Below, piece by piece: positions 34,099-45,051 of a DNA stretch of 64,000 bases. Both the position numbers and the translations under genes were made by a program. The stretch is taken from assembly GCA_009731375.1 (NCBI GenBank), contig BJOX01000007.1, forward strand, positions 1,355,995 through 1,419,994. The letters are read 5' to 3'. Source of the stretch: Paulinella micropora (Eukaryota; Cercozoa; Imbricatea; Euglyphida). The notes below the pieces were generated by a model that made no database searches, was not told the DNA's origin, and saw only the letters and a program-made list of their open reading frames with translations. Every line of letters starts with the position of its first letter. Positions within the stretch are counted from its first letter, which is position 1.

Positions 34099-34710
34099 CG
34101 GCAGTATGTCAAGAACAAACGTACAATTAATAAAAAAATACAAGCAACGTGGTGCTGTAGTACGATTCCCCCTTTGATCTCCTTCTTCTTCTTATCATTA
34201 TCATTATTATTATTATTATTCACAGGGAGATCGTAAGTACATTGTCTTTTTTAATGACATACCCTTGTATAAGGCGGATATCCTATGATATAGTATTAGG
34301 GGGCCAGTCCTAATAGCTATATCCGAAGTCGAGGTGTATGTACCCGACCCTGCGATATACCGACACAAGTAGAGATTGACCGTGCTCAGGTACGACAGTA
34401 TATAATCTATCGTAAAAAATAATTTAATGAAAGTTTCAGAGAACATTTCATTTTCGAGAACATCATCCCAGGACTTGGAAAGGGTCATACCCGGGAACAC
34501 CATCGCTCAATACACTAGCGATCCCCGTATACGGTGTAGTATCATCGTCGATCGACCTTTCGCACTCGTATGTTGCGATCGAATGCCAAGTTATATCACT
34601 GAGTCTTTTTAATATTCATATTGATAACTGATGATGCATGATCAAATCATGATACGCCGTGGGCAATCAATCAGTTTATTTGAGACGCATAAAGAAAAAT
34701 AGTTTCTTTG

Positions 34711-37700
34711 TCACTGCCTTCGTCGTCTGGCGCGGATTTCTTTGCCTGGTGGAGGACCACCAACAAAAGTCAGATCGAACTTTGACTGTTCGAGAATGTC
34801 CCAGATCTTATTAGGGATTCCGCCCAACGATAATTCAAAAGGGACATCAAGCACTCCTCTTGGCAGTGTCTGAATGGTCCACGCAGTGTAATCCTTGTCT
34901 CTGGGAGTAATTGTATCATCCCATGTCTCGAGACTTTTTGCGTCTTTATATACTGGCAGATAATGTCTTGCCTTTGGATCCTCAACCGGGTCCATACTTC
35001 TCCAGAACTGGAGTATCGGTTGTACTATCTTTGCGGCTGATGATATTTTGAGTGTCCGTGTGACACGCATCTGTCGTGGGACCGCCACGACCCGCATCAA
35101 GTATAAGTCTGAGAGAGTGTCATCAGCGACATGTTGTTCCGCTGGTCTCATCAGATAGAAAACATTTTTCACCCATGCGATGGTTGCTATCGCATCGCCT
35201 TCCTTCCATCGCTCATGGACAATCTCAACGTTGCCCGCGTTTGGGTCAGTGTCCGTCCCCTCCTCCTCCTGGTGGACGTCCTTTGATCTCATCGACCTCA
35301 TCGCCTTCCTCGGTTGGTCGTTGATAAGATCATTCCGCGCTCTCCTTAGCTGCGCCTCTGTGATCTTCTCCTTCTTTCCGCTATGCTCTCGCGGAGACTT
35401 GGACTGAGTCCCCACCGCGCTTATGCGGTCAGTCTTCTCCTTGCTGTCCACCTCACTCTCCTCCTTCTCAGCTATCGGTGCCCGATAAGCATCGTCTTGG
35501 TCTATGCCAGCCTCCTTGTGGATGGGCGGCACCTCTTTGAAATCATCCTTCATCCGTTTTAACGCCTCCTCAACGGATTCATCTTCCAGTAAGAAGGGAT
35601 CATACTTAATCAGCCTTCTTACATTCACAATTTGCACCTTCCCTCTACCCCTGATCTTGTAATTCAGAGGTCCCGTCTGTTCCATAATCTGATAAGGTCC
35701 TTTCCAGTGAGTGAACAGCTTAGAGCTGACTCCCTTCGGGACTTGAGGATGGTACAATAGTACAATATCCCCGACCTGGAACTTGATCTGATCCAAGTGC
35801 GCTTGTCGCACCCCTTCAGCATCAGTCTTTCGGCGCTCCGCCTCTCTATGCGCCCTGACTATTTGTTCCGCCTCCATCTTCACTCTAAGTCTCATCCCAA
35901 ACAACTCATCCGCATCCGCCCAAGTGTCTTTTGGGTGAAGGAGCGAAGTCGGGATATCAGGCTCACGCCCATATACTAACTGATATGGCGAGATTGAGCT
36001 CTTCGAGCCTCCTAACGCCGTAGAGGGTAGACAGTTCATTGCAAACGCAAATGATGGTGCTGCCTCGACCCATGCTCTTTGATTCTCCTTCTTCGTGCAA
36101 TACATCTTTAGCGAGGCTTTGAGGGGTCTGTGTACCCGCTCGATTTTCCCATTTGCTCGCGGGTTATAGGCAGTAACATATTGCCATTTCATCCCGTAAT
36201 ACTTAGATAGTTTGTCGATGACCTCGTTATTAAAGTCCGAGCCTCGATCAGAACATATCTTTCTTGGTACTCCGATCTGTGAGATGATCCTATCGATCAG
36301 CGCCTCGGCCGTCGTCTTGCCGGTAACGTCTTTGACAGGGATGATCCACACATAGTTGGTGGCTCTGTCAATAGCCGTAAGGAGGTATTTGTAACCATCC
36401 TTCGATTCTGGGAAAGGTCCCACATGATCAATGTGTATAAACTCAAACATCCCCGCATGAAGAGGAAATTCGCCAATCAGGCCGAAATTTGCCTTCAGTG
36501 GTGTTTTGTTTATCTTGCACGGGATGCATGCATCCACCGCCTGATCTATCTCCTCCTTCATCTTCTTCCACCAGAATCGCCTCGCTACGAACATATGAGT
36601 TCGTTGTCGACCCGGATGCGCCAAAAGTGGGCAATTGTGGGCTGCGACAAATATAAATCGTCTCAGACTCTCCGGTACCCAAAGGGTCCATTTGTCCGGC
36701 TGTGACGCATAGCGACCGTGAAGGCCCTTGTACCACAGTAGACCATCTCTCCATCCCATCTCCTTCATCTGATCTTTGATCGCTTTCGTCATCCGTAGCT
36801 CATCCGGGTTCTGATATAACTGTATCAGTTCTTTAAACTCCGGATCTTGAGCCTGTTGTTGCCTCCATGCGGTAGGCGAGGCTATATGGATAGTACCATC
36901 TTCTAGCCGTACCCCGATTCTTTCCGGGTCATCGTCTAGGTCACTTCTCCGCTCTTGAGGAGGCTCCGCATAAACTTCCTGCGTCTCCTCTTCCTCTCTT
37001 ATGTTCGCCTTCGCATTCTCATATACCTCATAGGACCACTCAGCGTCCTCCTGGGTATGTAGCTCACAACATATCCCGTGATCCGGGCCTTGTGGACTGT
37101 ACCGTAGACCTGTGCGGTCATATCGGACTCCACTCGCCATCTCCATCGCCTCAATGTGGCTGACCTCATACACCTTGTCAGTGGACAAGTCTTCCATCTC
37201 CACCGTGGACACCAACGCCGATACTTCTGAGTTAAACTCTAGCCTAGAGAGGCTATCAGCGACCACATTTCGCTTTCCCGGTAGATGGACCATTGTAAAA
37301 TCGAAACAAGACAAGAACGCTTGCCACCGCGCCAGCCGTCCCGTCTGTTCATGATTCATCAACCATAACAGGTTATGATGATCAGTTCTGACAGTAAATT
37401 GAGGTCCTCCCCACAAATACTCTCTGAGCCTCTTGAGGGCCCATACTACCGCCAACGCCTCTCTTTGCCTTGTGCAATAGTTTCTCTCCGCCGCACACAA
37501 CTTCCTACTAATAAACATGATTGGGCGTAATTTCTTCTCCTCATCCTCTTGTTGTAATACAGCCCCAATCGCAAACTTAGATGCGTCTGTATCGACTACG
37601 AATTGTTTCGTAAAGTCGGGCATCGTTAACACCAGTCCTCCGTCTTTCGGGTCTTTGTAAATGAGATCTTTGAGCGCATGAAACGCTTGCAAAGCCTCTT

Positions 37701-40524
37701 CGTCCCACTTCTCAAAGTCTCCAAAATCTATCATTTTCTCCACTTTAGCCCGTGTTGCACCCCAATCGGGTATAAACTGGCTATAGTATTGCGCCATCGC
37801 AAGGAATGAGTGCAATTCAGTGCGGTTCTTCGGTATCGGTCGATTCATAATCTCCTCCCTCTTCTCTTTGGATATCGAGACTCGATTATGGGAGATCTCG
37901 TACCCTAAGTATGTCACACTCGTCTTGGCAAGTTGACACTTCTTTAGATTGCACTTCAGGCCAAAAGCTCCGATGCGCCTGAATATATCGGACAAATGAT
38001 CGATATGCTCCTCCATTGTGTTAGAGTATACGATAATGTCATCGATATAGCAAAATGCATATTCTCCCGCCTTCTGTCCCCGCCTTCTCATAAAGCCACC
38101 GTCAGACAAATCATCGTACTGACTGCTCAACATCTTCTGCATCGCCTTCTGGAAAAGTCCTGGGGCTTGCTTGAGGCCCATCGGAAGCACTTTCCATTGG
38201 TATATTTCCATACCCACCACAAACGCCGTCAGCCATCTGGACTTTTCCTCCAGTGGTATCTGCCAGAAGCCATTCTTAAGGTCAATGACCGAATAGAATT
38301 TTGCATTCCGCAGTACTCTCCTTCCTTCTTCTAATGTCGGGAGAGGATTTCTCTCTTCCTCCAGCACCTTGTTAACACGAGCATAGTTAACTGTCAGGCG
38401 CCATTCTCCTCCTGGCTTCGGCACTATTCTCGGTTGTGAGACTATTGGAGATGTTGATCTCTCAATAAAGTCCTCATTGAGCAGCTGTCTTGCTAGCTCC
38501 TCCGCTATCTTCGCCTCATGTATACTCAAATTCGCCCTTCGTGGTGCCGGTGACGGCTCCGCACCCGGTATTTTGTAAATAACCGCAGTGAAATCTTCAG
38601 GCTTGACACCACCTGCATGTGGAGGGTCAAAAATTTCCTTGTTCGCCTCTAATTTGGCTTTTAAAAGCTCCTTCTCCTTCTCCGTGCCTACTCCTTCTTC
38701 CAATATTTTCCGCGCCGCCTCTTGAAAATCTTCATCAGACATCTGCTTATGCTGCTTGAGGGGTTCTCTGTCCTCCTCCAAGCCTAAGTCCTCTTCCGAG
38801 ACATCATCTAGGCCCGTCTTTTCATACGTGACCGTGTCCGGCTCATCATCTTTACCGAGCTCCACCAGCATGTCAATGAGTCTCGCGTATTGCAAAGGAG
38901 CTTTACGGGTGTAAAAACCATCAAAGCATGTGAATGCTTGCGGTATCAATTTCAACTTGTCGAGGTCTCTGAGCTTCCGCTTGTATGCACTGCTCTGCTC
39001 ACGAGTTCCCATACGACAAGCCACCACTAGCTGTTGCTTGCGAGAGGGTACCGGTATAGGATGATCAATAAGCCGGTCCCTTATTTCCTGCGCCCATATC
39101 GCCTTCTCATTATATGGCAGGATAATAGTATACGGCTTATTATTTTCGAATAAAGTCCGTAAGCATTTCTTCACTTCAGACAGTGAACGCGGCCACGTGG
39201 GCTCGTCACCCCAGAAATCAGTAATAAAACTTTTAATAGTTTCTGGTGGAGTATCCGGGATTCGCCCCGTTCTCCTTGGTACAAACGCCTCCCTTTTTTC
39301 TTCTCCTACTTTCGCATGGAAACAGTATCCGTTAGTAATATGGACATCTGTTCCTACTCCTTCCGCGAATCTCGCCAACGACGGGCTTCTTTGTGCGACA
39401 CATATAATCTCCTCCTTTCGCTTCTCGATTAAGTCATCAATAGACTTTTTGTCCCAATGGCATGTCGGAACTGTGACAGTGCACACTTGGGATTCCCAAT
39501 TGTCGGTCCAGGACAGTTCATCCGGTCTTACGACATGGGGGTGAACGTACACCTCAAGTGCCTCATGTGCGATGGCCATCTTTTTGTGATCCGTCGCTAG
39601 ACTCAGCTCATAAGCCTCATAAGAGTCAGTAGCGTTGAAGGGATCAATATCGTTCTCTTCTCCTCTTTTTACTCCATATATCACTCGCCGTGCGGCGCAA
39701 TCAATCACAGCCCCCATCGTAGCCAATTGGTCATACGATAGTAATATTGACCCGTGGTAACCGGGGACGACATAGAGGTCCATACGGTATACTCGTGCGG
39801 ATTTCAATTTAAAGGTCAGTGTGATGATTCCCGTGATATCCGTCCGGCTGCTCACTCCTTTGAGAGTGCCCGTTGACTTTTTCATATTTCCGTCCACCCA
39901 GTCCCGGTATCGATTAAAAAACTTCCTGCCGACAATATTAATATTCGCCATCGTATCATTACCAACTTTTAATATTGTCTTCAATGTTTCACAATAAAGT
40001 TCCGTATAACACAGAGCATCGGGCCTGTGTATATTGGCTGCGAGAACAAGAACTTTACGTTCCAAATTTTGGAGTCTTGTCTCTAAGTTTTTCAACTCCT
40101 CCTTCTTCTCCTCCTGCTTCACCTCATTAACATTTTTATTATTCTGCGGTACTGGTGCGTTTACTATTTGAGCGACATTGTCTTGTGGTACTTGAGTACA
40201 CACATTGTCTTTTTGCTCGCCACCCGCCGCGACCGTAGACATTGAGTCTGTTCGTGGTTGTTTGCTTGGCCGAGGCGATACGTCTGCCATTGGCCTCCTC
40301 GCCTCCATCGCAAGTCTCGCCTTCCTATTTGCATCAGTTATCATTGGTAACCGTGCTGTATGAACGGGTATGAGACTACCTTGGGGCTGCAGTCTCTGTG
40401 TACCCACATCTTTGTTTTCACATAGAGGAAGCGTTGGCCCAGTCTGCACAACAGCATTAGAAAGCACTGTGACTTTAGGGTTAAACTTCACAGTCTTCTC
40501 CTTCCTCTCTTCTTCCCCCTCCAG
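34711..40524 (-). CDS. pol: Pol polyprotein of element A2
   Basis: Same length and same 1926-residue protein as A1 pol (protease-like, RT with YIDD, RNase H, integrase with D-D-x35-E). Shadow frames on both strands also match A1, so the DNA is identical or nearly so. It too lies in frame with gag behind one UGA. Lacking a 5' LTR and most of gag, this copy cannot move by itself. Confidence 0.92.
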   Translation of the reverse strand: MEGEEERKEKTVKFNPKVTVLSNAVVQTGPTLPLCENKDVGTQRLQPQGSLIPVHTARLPMITDANRKARLAMEARRPMADVSPRPSKQPRTDSMSTVAAGGEQKDNVCTQVPQDNVAQIVNAPVPQNNKNVNEVKQEEKKEELKNLETRLQNLERKVLVLAANIHRPDALCYTELYCETLKTILKVGNDTMANINIVGRKFFNRYRDWVDGNMKKSTGTLKGVSSRTDITGIITLTFKLKSARVYRMDLYVVPGYHGSILLSYDQLATMGAVIDCAARRVIYGVKRGEENDIDPFNATDSYEAYELSLATDHKKMAIAHEALEVYVHPHVVRPDELSWTDNWESQVCTVTVPTCHWDKKSIDDLIEKRKEEIICVAQRSPSLARFAEGVGTDVHITNGYCFHAKVGEEKREAFVPRRTGRIPDTPPETIKSFITDFWGDEPTWPRSLSEVKKCLRTLFENNKPYTIILPYNEKAIWAQEIRDRLIDHPIPVPSRKQQLVVACRMGTREQSSAYKRKLRDLDKLKLIPQAFTCFDGFYTRKAPLQYARLIDMLVELGKDDEPDTVTYEKTGLDDVSEEDLGLEEDREPLKQHKQMSDEDFQEAARKILEEGVGTEKEKELLKAKLEANKEIFDPPHAGGVKPEDFTAVIYKIPGAEPSPAPRRANLSIHEAKIAEELARQLLNEDFIERSTSPIVSQPRIVPKPGGEWRLTVNYARVNKVLEEERNPLPTLEEGRRVLRNAKFYSVIDLKNGFWQIPLEEKSRWLTAFVVGMEIYQWKVLPMGLKQAPGLFQKAMQKMLSSQYDDLSDGGFMRRRGQKAGEYAFCYIDDIIVYSNTMEEHIDHLSDIFRRIGAFGLKCNLKKCQLAKTSVTYLGYEISHNRVSISKEKREEIMNRPIPKNRTELHSFLAMAQYYSQFIPDWGATRAKVEKMIDFGDFEKWDEEALQAFHALKDLIYKDPKDGGLVLTMPDFTKQFVVDTDASKFAIGAVLQQEDEEKKLRPIMFISRKLCAAERNYCTRQREALAVVWALKRLREYLWGGPQFTVRTDHHNLLWLMNHEQTGRLARWQAFLSCFDFTMVHLPGKRNVVADSLSRLEFNSEVSALVSTVEMEDLSTDKVYEVSHIEAMEMASGVRYDRTGLRYSPQGPDHGICCELHTQEDAEWSYEVYENAKANIREEEETQEVYAEPPQERRSDLDDDPERIGVRLEDGTIHIASPTAWRQQQAQDPEFKELIQLYQNPDELRMTKAIKDQMKEMGWRDGLLWYKGLHGRYASQPDKWTLWVPESLRRFIFVAAHNCPLLAHPGRQRTHMFVARRFWWKKMKEEIDQAVDACIPCKINKTPLKANFGLIGEFPLHAGMFEFIHIDHVGPFPESKDGYKYLLTAIDRATNYVWIIPVKDVTGKTTAEALIDRIISQIGVPRKICSDRGSDFNNEVIDKLSKYYGMKWQYVTAYNPRANGKIERVHRPLKASLKMYCTKKENQRAWVEAAPSFAFAMNCLPSTALGGSKSSISPYQLVYGREPDIPTSLLHPKDTWADADELFGMRLRVKMEAEQIVRAHREAERRKTDAEGVRQAHLDQIKFQVGDIVLLYHPQVPKGVSSKLFTHWKGPYQIMEQTGPLNYKIRGRGKVQIVNVRRLIKYDPFLLEDESVEEALKRMKDDFKEVPPIHKEAGIDQDDAYRAPIAEKEESEVDSKEKTDRISAVGTQSKSPREHSGKKEKITEAQLRRARNDLINDQPRKAMRSMRSKDVHQEEEGTDTDPNAGNVEIVHERWKEGDAIATIAWVKNVFYLMRPAEQHVADDTLSDLYLMRVVAVPRQMRVTRTLKISSAAKIVQPILQFWRSMDPVEDPKARHYLPVYKDAKSLETWDDTITPRDKDYTAWTIQTLPRGVLDVPFELSLGGIPNKIWDILEQSKFDLTFVGGPPPGKEIRARRRRQ

Positions 40525-41028
40525 TCATTCCACCACCTCGAAACGATTACCTTGAGTAGTGTCCGGGTAGGATGACGTATCGGTCTCCGAGGCAGTGTTG
40601 TAGGCCTGAGCTCGACCGAAATTTGGGTTGGAGCTTGCCCACGAGCCTCCTCCTCCTCTGGGTGGGGGGGCTGGAGCTCGAACAGCTCTCCCTCCATAAG
40701 GGGTATATCCCCGACCTCCTCCTCTTCCTCTCTGAGGGGTTCCCTGCCACCTCGAGGCTCCTCTCCATGTTCCTCGTCCTCGTCCTCCTCCTCCTCCTCC
40801 TCGTCCTCCTGCTCCTGCTCCTCCTTCTCGTCCTCTTTGAGAGGCCTTTAAGTTCTTTTGTCTCTCCCTTTCCTCCTTCTTCTCCTTCATCCTCTTCATG
40901 TAGGTAATGATTGCCTCTCGTAACTCCTCATCATCACACATATTGGCATACCAACCTTCGTTCACAGCGGCAATCTGAAGCATATTGAAAAGGCCCGGTT
41001 CCTTGCCTTCCATCCTGCTCAGAAAATT
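40525..41028 (-). pseudogene. 3' fragment of gag of element A2
   Basis: Last 168 or so codons of gag, from NFLSRMEGKEPG to the UGA stop, keeping the RGG tail but not the CCCH finger. It differs from A1 at Met/Thr in NFLSR(M/T)EG and lacks one Gly codon in the glycine run. The upstream part is replaced by antisense element-B sequence. Confidence 0.85.
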
Positions 41029-41593
41029 CCATCCAGGAGGAGGGGAGAAAGACACTAACCTAAACGCGGGTAATGTGGACATTCGCCATGCGCGGTGGAA
41101 GGAAGGCGAGGCGATAGCGACCATCAAGTGGGTCCAAGACGCTTTTTATCTGATGCGACCGGCAGAACCTCATGTTGCCGATGACACTCTCTCAGATCTT
41201 TATCTCATGCGAGCTGTGGCAGTCCCGCAGACTACGCGGGCAGCACGGACATCGAAGAGATCCTTAGCAGCAAAAACAATACAACCGGTACTCCATTTCT
41301 GGAGAAGCATGGACCCTGTTGAGGATCCAAAAGCTAGACAATATTTACCGGTATACAAAGACGCAAAAGATCTCGAGACTTGGGATGGTACTATTACCCC
41401 TCGAGATAAAGACCACACTGCGTGGACTATTCAGTCACTGCCTAGGGGAGTGCTGGACATCCCTTTTGACTTATCATTGGGCGCCATCCCGAACGGAATT
41501 TGGGACAGTCTTGAGGAGTCGAAGTTTGACTTGACTTTTGTTGGCGGCCCGCCACCTGGCAAAGAAGTTCGCGCAAGGCGACGAAGGCAGTAA
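41029..41593 (+). pseudogene. C-terminal remnant of element B pol
   Basis: About 183 codons matching the last part of A pol after the integrase (for example YLMRPAEPHVADDTLSDLYL and VGGPPPGKEVRARRRRQ), with many substitutions. It ends in TAA where A has TGA. No start; it is joined directly to antisense A2 gag. Confidence 0.85.
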
Positions 41594-42383
41594 GTGACAA
41601 TTTTCTTTTATCACGCGTCGGACATTGAGCGACCGCATGTGGATTAATTTCATATTACCCATGCCAGATCATGTCTTATTGAAATAATTTTTTACCATTG
41701 TTGTTACTTGGCATTTCTATCGCAACATATGAGTGCGAAGGTCAATCGGCAAATTGATACGACACCGTATAAGGGGATCGCTGGTGAGTTTAGCGATGGT
41801 GTTCCTGGTACGACCCTGCAACAAGTACTCAGGGTGATGTTCTCAAAAATGTTCTCCTAGTAGACATATTAAATATTTTTCTTTGGATATACTCAAAATC
41901 GTCATACCAGTGCACGGTCCGTCTCTACTTGTGTCGGCATATCGCATGGTCGGGCTCACTCACCCCGGCTTTGGATATAGTTATTAGGACTGGCCCCCTA
42001 GTACTATATTAAGATAACCGATTGTATACAAGGGTATGTTATTAAAAGACAATGTATTTACTGATCGGAAGTGTTTTTGAAGGAGGAGAAAAATTATAAT
42101 GCTGCTCTTATTTTTTAATAGTAATACTATCGTTCTTGACATACTGCCTCAGAATTAAGTTACGGGGGGGGCAACGACTGGGGAAGGAGGAGTTTTTTAT
42201 TTACAAAGACGAGGCTAGAGATTTATCGTTGATTCGTGCCTGGCGTATGCGTTTTATATATCCAATGCACCGTCTATCAGTGGGTTAATGCATGCAACAC
42301 CCCGTAGCGTTGGTGCAGAAAAGAAATCAGCAATTATATGACGAAAATATTGCATATTTCCGTCATAAAAATGGGAAGGGTAC
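41594..42383 (+). other. 3' untranslated region and polypurine tract of element B
   Basis: Homologous in blocks to the A 3' UTR (for example ATTAGGACTGGCCCCCTA). The polypurine tract AAAATGGGAAGGGTAC lies at 42368-42383. The 95-codon ORF of A is not kept here. Confidence 0.75.
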
Positions 42384-42632
42384 TGTAGGCATCACCCCCC
42401 GGATAGCCGGTAAAAAGTACTTTTTTTTGTGTGTCAGGTGCACCTAGTTTCTTCCCATTATTTCAATATCGTTTGGCCGGATTCGACCTAATGCTATTTT
42501 AACCTTGGTCTGTTGCCGCTTTCTTTTGTGCGGTTTCACTGAGCTAATATAACGAGACATCATTCTCCTTTGGGGATTTGTGTGTGGTTGTATTACCGAC
42601 TTTTTAACGAGCTATCTTCGGGGATTTTAACA
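42384..42632 (+). repeat. 3' LTR of element B
   Basis: 249 bases, TGTAGG...TTTTAACA, followed by GATT. Confidence 0.9.
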
Positions 42633-42969
42633 GATTAGCATTGATCGTTCTGATACTGGATCTAACCACATATAACCATGATTACGCGGCCCGAACTTCA
42701 CAGCCCGTCACTGTTCGATTGTCATATTTACTGGCAGAAAGTGGCGTGACGCTTCTGCTTCTGACTGAGACTGATTCAGTCGCGTCCCTACGCATGATAT
42801 ATAAGTCAAAGTATTCCCTCGATTATTAACTTATGATAAATTATTACAATAACTATCATATATTCATATATAGTGATGCAAATTCAATACATATATATTG
42901 AAGCATCCAGCTAAATTCTGAAGTTGCGTATTGAAGCATCCAGCTGAATCAGAATTCCAGAATCGCATG
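42633..42969. other. Non-coding flank between element B and LRR pseudogene
   Basis: Starts with the GATT duplication. Contains a direct repeat of TTGAAGCATCCAGCT (42898 and 42932). No gene. Confidence 0.5.
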
Positions 42970-43960
42970 GCGGCGGCCTGAAGAGGCCAGACAAATGTGC
43001 AAGCCCATCATTATTGTAATGAGTTGAGATGAACTTGTTAGTTAGCCACAGCCCAAAAAATCAAGGTTTCTTAAGACGATGGAGGCCAGATACATGAGCT
43101 AGCCCAGCATCGGTGAGTTGCGAACAACTGCTAAGGTCGAGGTGCTGAAGGCTGTGAAGCTCAGATATATGGACTAGCCCAGCGTCGGTGAGTTGACGAC
43201 AAGAGCTAAGGTCGAGGTAGCGCAGGTTACGAAGGCCAGATAAATGAGCAAGTCCCGCATCGAGGAGTTGCTCGCAATCACTAAGATCGAGGCGCTCAAG
43301 GCTATGAAGGTCAGATAAATAACGAAGCCATCGCCCGTGAGTTGACGACAGCTGCTAAGGTCGAGGTGGTGCAGATTGTCAAGGTCAGATAAGTGGTATA
43401 AACCTTCATCGGTGAGTTGACGACAGCCGCTAAGATCGAGGTGGCGCAAGTTACGGAGGCCCGACAAATGGACAAGACCATCACCGTCGAGTTGGCAAGA
43501 GCTAAGATTGAGGTGCTTAAGACGATGGAGGCCAGATAAATGGACTAGCCCGGCATCGGTGAGTTGAGAGTGACTAATATCAAGGTGTTCGAGACGATGA
43601 AGTCCAGATAAATGGACCAGCCCATCATCGGTGAACCTGACAGACCTAACGTACATACATACATACATACATACATTGCATGCATACATACATAGATACA
43701 TACATACATACATACATACACACATACATAGACCTAAGGTCGAGGCGGTTCAGGTTATGAAGCTCAGACAAATGTGCTAGTCCACTGTCGGTGAATTGAT
43801 CACAGCTGTTAAGAGAGAGGTGTCTTAGGTTTTGCAGACCAGATAAATGAACTAGCCCAGCATTGGTGAGTCCAAAGCCGTTGCAAAGATCGAGATGGAG
43901 CAGGTCGTGAAGGCCAGATAAATGGACTAACCCAGCGTTAGTCACGGAATGCCTAAACAT
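42970..43960 (-). pseudogene. Leucine-rich-repeat protein, broken
   Basis: On the minus strand from ATG at 43960 there are about a dozen 24-25-residue repeats with consensus LTDAGLVHLSGLxxLxHLDLSS, of the cysteine-containing/FBXL-like kind. The frame is broken by an 88-bp CATA insertion at 43642-43737, then by a one-base loss near 43330 (GDGF instead of GDGL), and stops at TGA 43061-43063. A further DGLAHLSGL unit lies beyond the stop near 42980-43010. LRR repeats of this type bind proteins; no F-box or other domain is visible upstream. Repeat DNA of high identity makes assembly slips possible. Confidence 0.8.
43642..43737. repeat. CATA insertion with 8-bp flanking duplication
   Basis: AGACCTAA occurs at 43642-43649 and 43730-43737 on both sides of a CATA-rich stretch. 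The extra 88 bases shift the LRR frame by one; without them the frames on both sides agree. Confidence 0.85.
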
Positions 43961-44651
43961 GCTATCTGATCTTCTTTCTGGTCGCTCTCATGTTGCTGCT
44001 TTTGGCGCTTGCCTGGTCGAGTCAAACCTTCCTCTGGCTCCATCTGTACAGAGAAATCAGCACATCATATTTGAAGCACACAAACACACACACACACACA
44101 CACACACACATGCATACACACATGCATACTTACATACTCAGCAAGACCCGGCAGTGCCTGGCGCTCGCACGGGGCTGCCTTTTGCGGCGGGGGTCGGGGC
44201 TCACTCGTACAGGTACCCGGTCTTCCAATATTCTAGAGAGACCGTCGGTATTGTCGCGTGCTAGTCTGGTCCACCTGATATTTCTGTTGTCCCAGCAGGG
44301 GTGTTTACCCTGCAGGGGCTCGCAGCTTAGATCATTAAAATCTGTTTTCTTTCCTGGCACGAGATCATTAACGACGGAGGTTTCGGGCGGAGCAACCGCC
44401 GGCTAGGCCTGCGCCACACGGCGAGTGCACGCCTTGTCCGTTACCCGCACGAGCCACAACATTAAAAATAAGAACGCCAACCAGAGGTAGGCACTTAAAT
44501 TGTACAGGCCGGCGGCCCAGCCGCTATCGTATGATTCAAATACCTTTCGGCTTCCGAGAGCCACTCTGCTAAGCGAACCAAATCAAGATCTATCATAACC
44601 AAGGGGCCAGGTTTTGCTCCTTTTACAAATTTTAGCGGCAGAGGGAGGGGG
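43961..44651. other. Non-coding stretch with CA repeat and dispersed repeat
   Basis: CA repeat at 44083-44110. Bases 44141-44180 (AGCAAGACCCGGCAGTGCC ... CGGGGCTG) recur inverted at 53040-53077. The last part is open on the minus strand into the next gap (ending 44495) with a plausible coding look, but no start. Confidence 0.5.
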
Positions 44652-44706
44652 NNNNNNNNNNNNNNNNNNNNNNNNNNNNNNNNNNNNNNNNNNNNNNNNN
44701 NNNNNN
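44652..44706. other. Gap flanked by poly-G
   Basis: 55 N preceded by GGGAGGGGG and followed by about 37 G. Confidence 0.95.
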
Positions 44707-44746
<40 letters not shown>

Positions 44747-44850
44747 GGAAGGGAGGCGAGAGCAAGACAAAAGAGAGAAAAGGAGCGGGGAGAGCAAGGG
44801 GCAGGAAGCACCCCGAGACCGGGAGCTTTATAAAAGTAAGCAAAAAGGGC

Positions 44851-45051
44851 ATGCATTTAATACCCTACCAACAACTGGTGCTAGCAATCGCGACCGGACA
44901 AGCACTGTACACATTCTTGTCTTTGCTTCTATCATCACTAGCATGCAAAGAAAACTCTGTGCTTATAGTGCTCTGGTTGATTACCTGCGGCTGCCTTGTC
45001 TGTCTGAGCTTTTCAATTGGGATTCTGAGCCAAAAGGACACAGATGACTGA
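44851..45051 (+). CDS. Small two-pass membrane protein (or N-terminal part of a larger one)
   Basis: 66 residues from ATG 44851, with two hydrophobic helices (LVLAIATGQALYTFLSLLL and VLIVLWLITCGCLVCLSF). Its stop overlaps the next ATG in ATGACTGA (45044-45051). The next ORF also encodes membrane helices, so both may be one membrane protein with a frame break. I recognise no family. Confidence 0.55.
   Translation: MHLIPYQQLVLAIATGQALYTFLSLLLSSLACKENSVLIVLWLITCGCLVCLSFSIGILSQKDTDD

Larger units (their letters stand above)
33629..41028 (-). mobile_element. Element A2: inverted 5'-truncated copy of gypsy element A
   Basis: On the minus strand it has its 3' LTR, polypurine tract, 3' UTR, full pol and the last part of gag. 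It lacks the 5' LTR, leader and first 730 or so gag codons. The pol protein is the same as that of A1 over all 1926 residues. The 3' UTR A-run is 27 long here against 9 in A1. The break with element B is at about 41028-41029. Confidence 0.9.
33079..42632 (+). mobile_element. Ty3/gypsy element B carrying an inverted, truncated element A2
   Basis: Outer ends are two B-type LTRs (33079-33326 and 42384-42632) flanked by GATT. Inside are the B leader, then element A2 in reverse, then the last part of B pol and its 3' UTR. B gag and most of B pol are missing. B LTRs and protein are clearly related to A but diverged. Confidence 0.85.

Noticed and set aside
42641-42829. 62-codon ORF after element B
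   Set aside because: No motif, AT-rich flank, directly after an insertion site.
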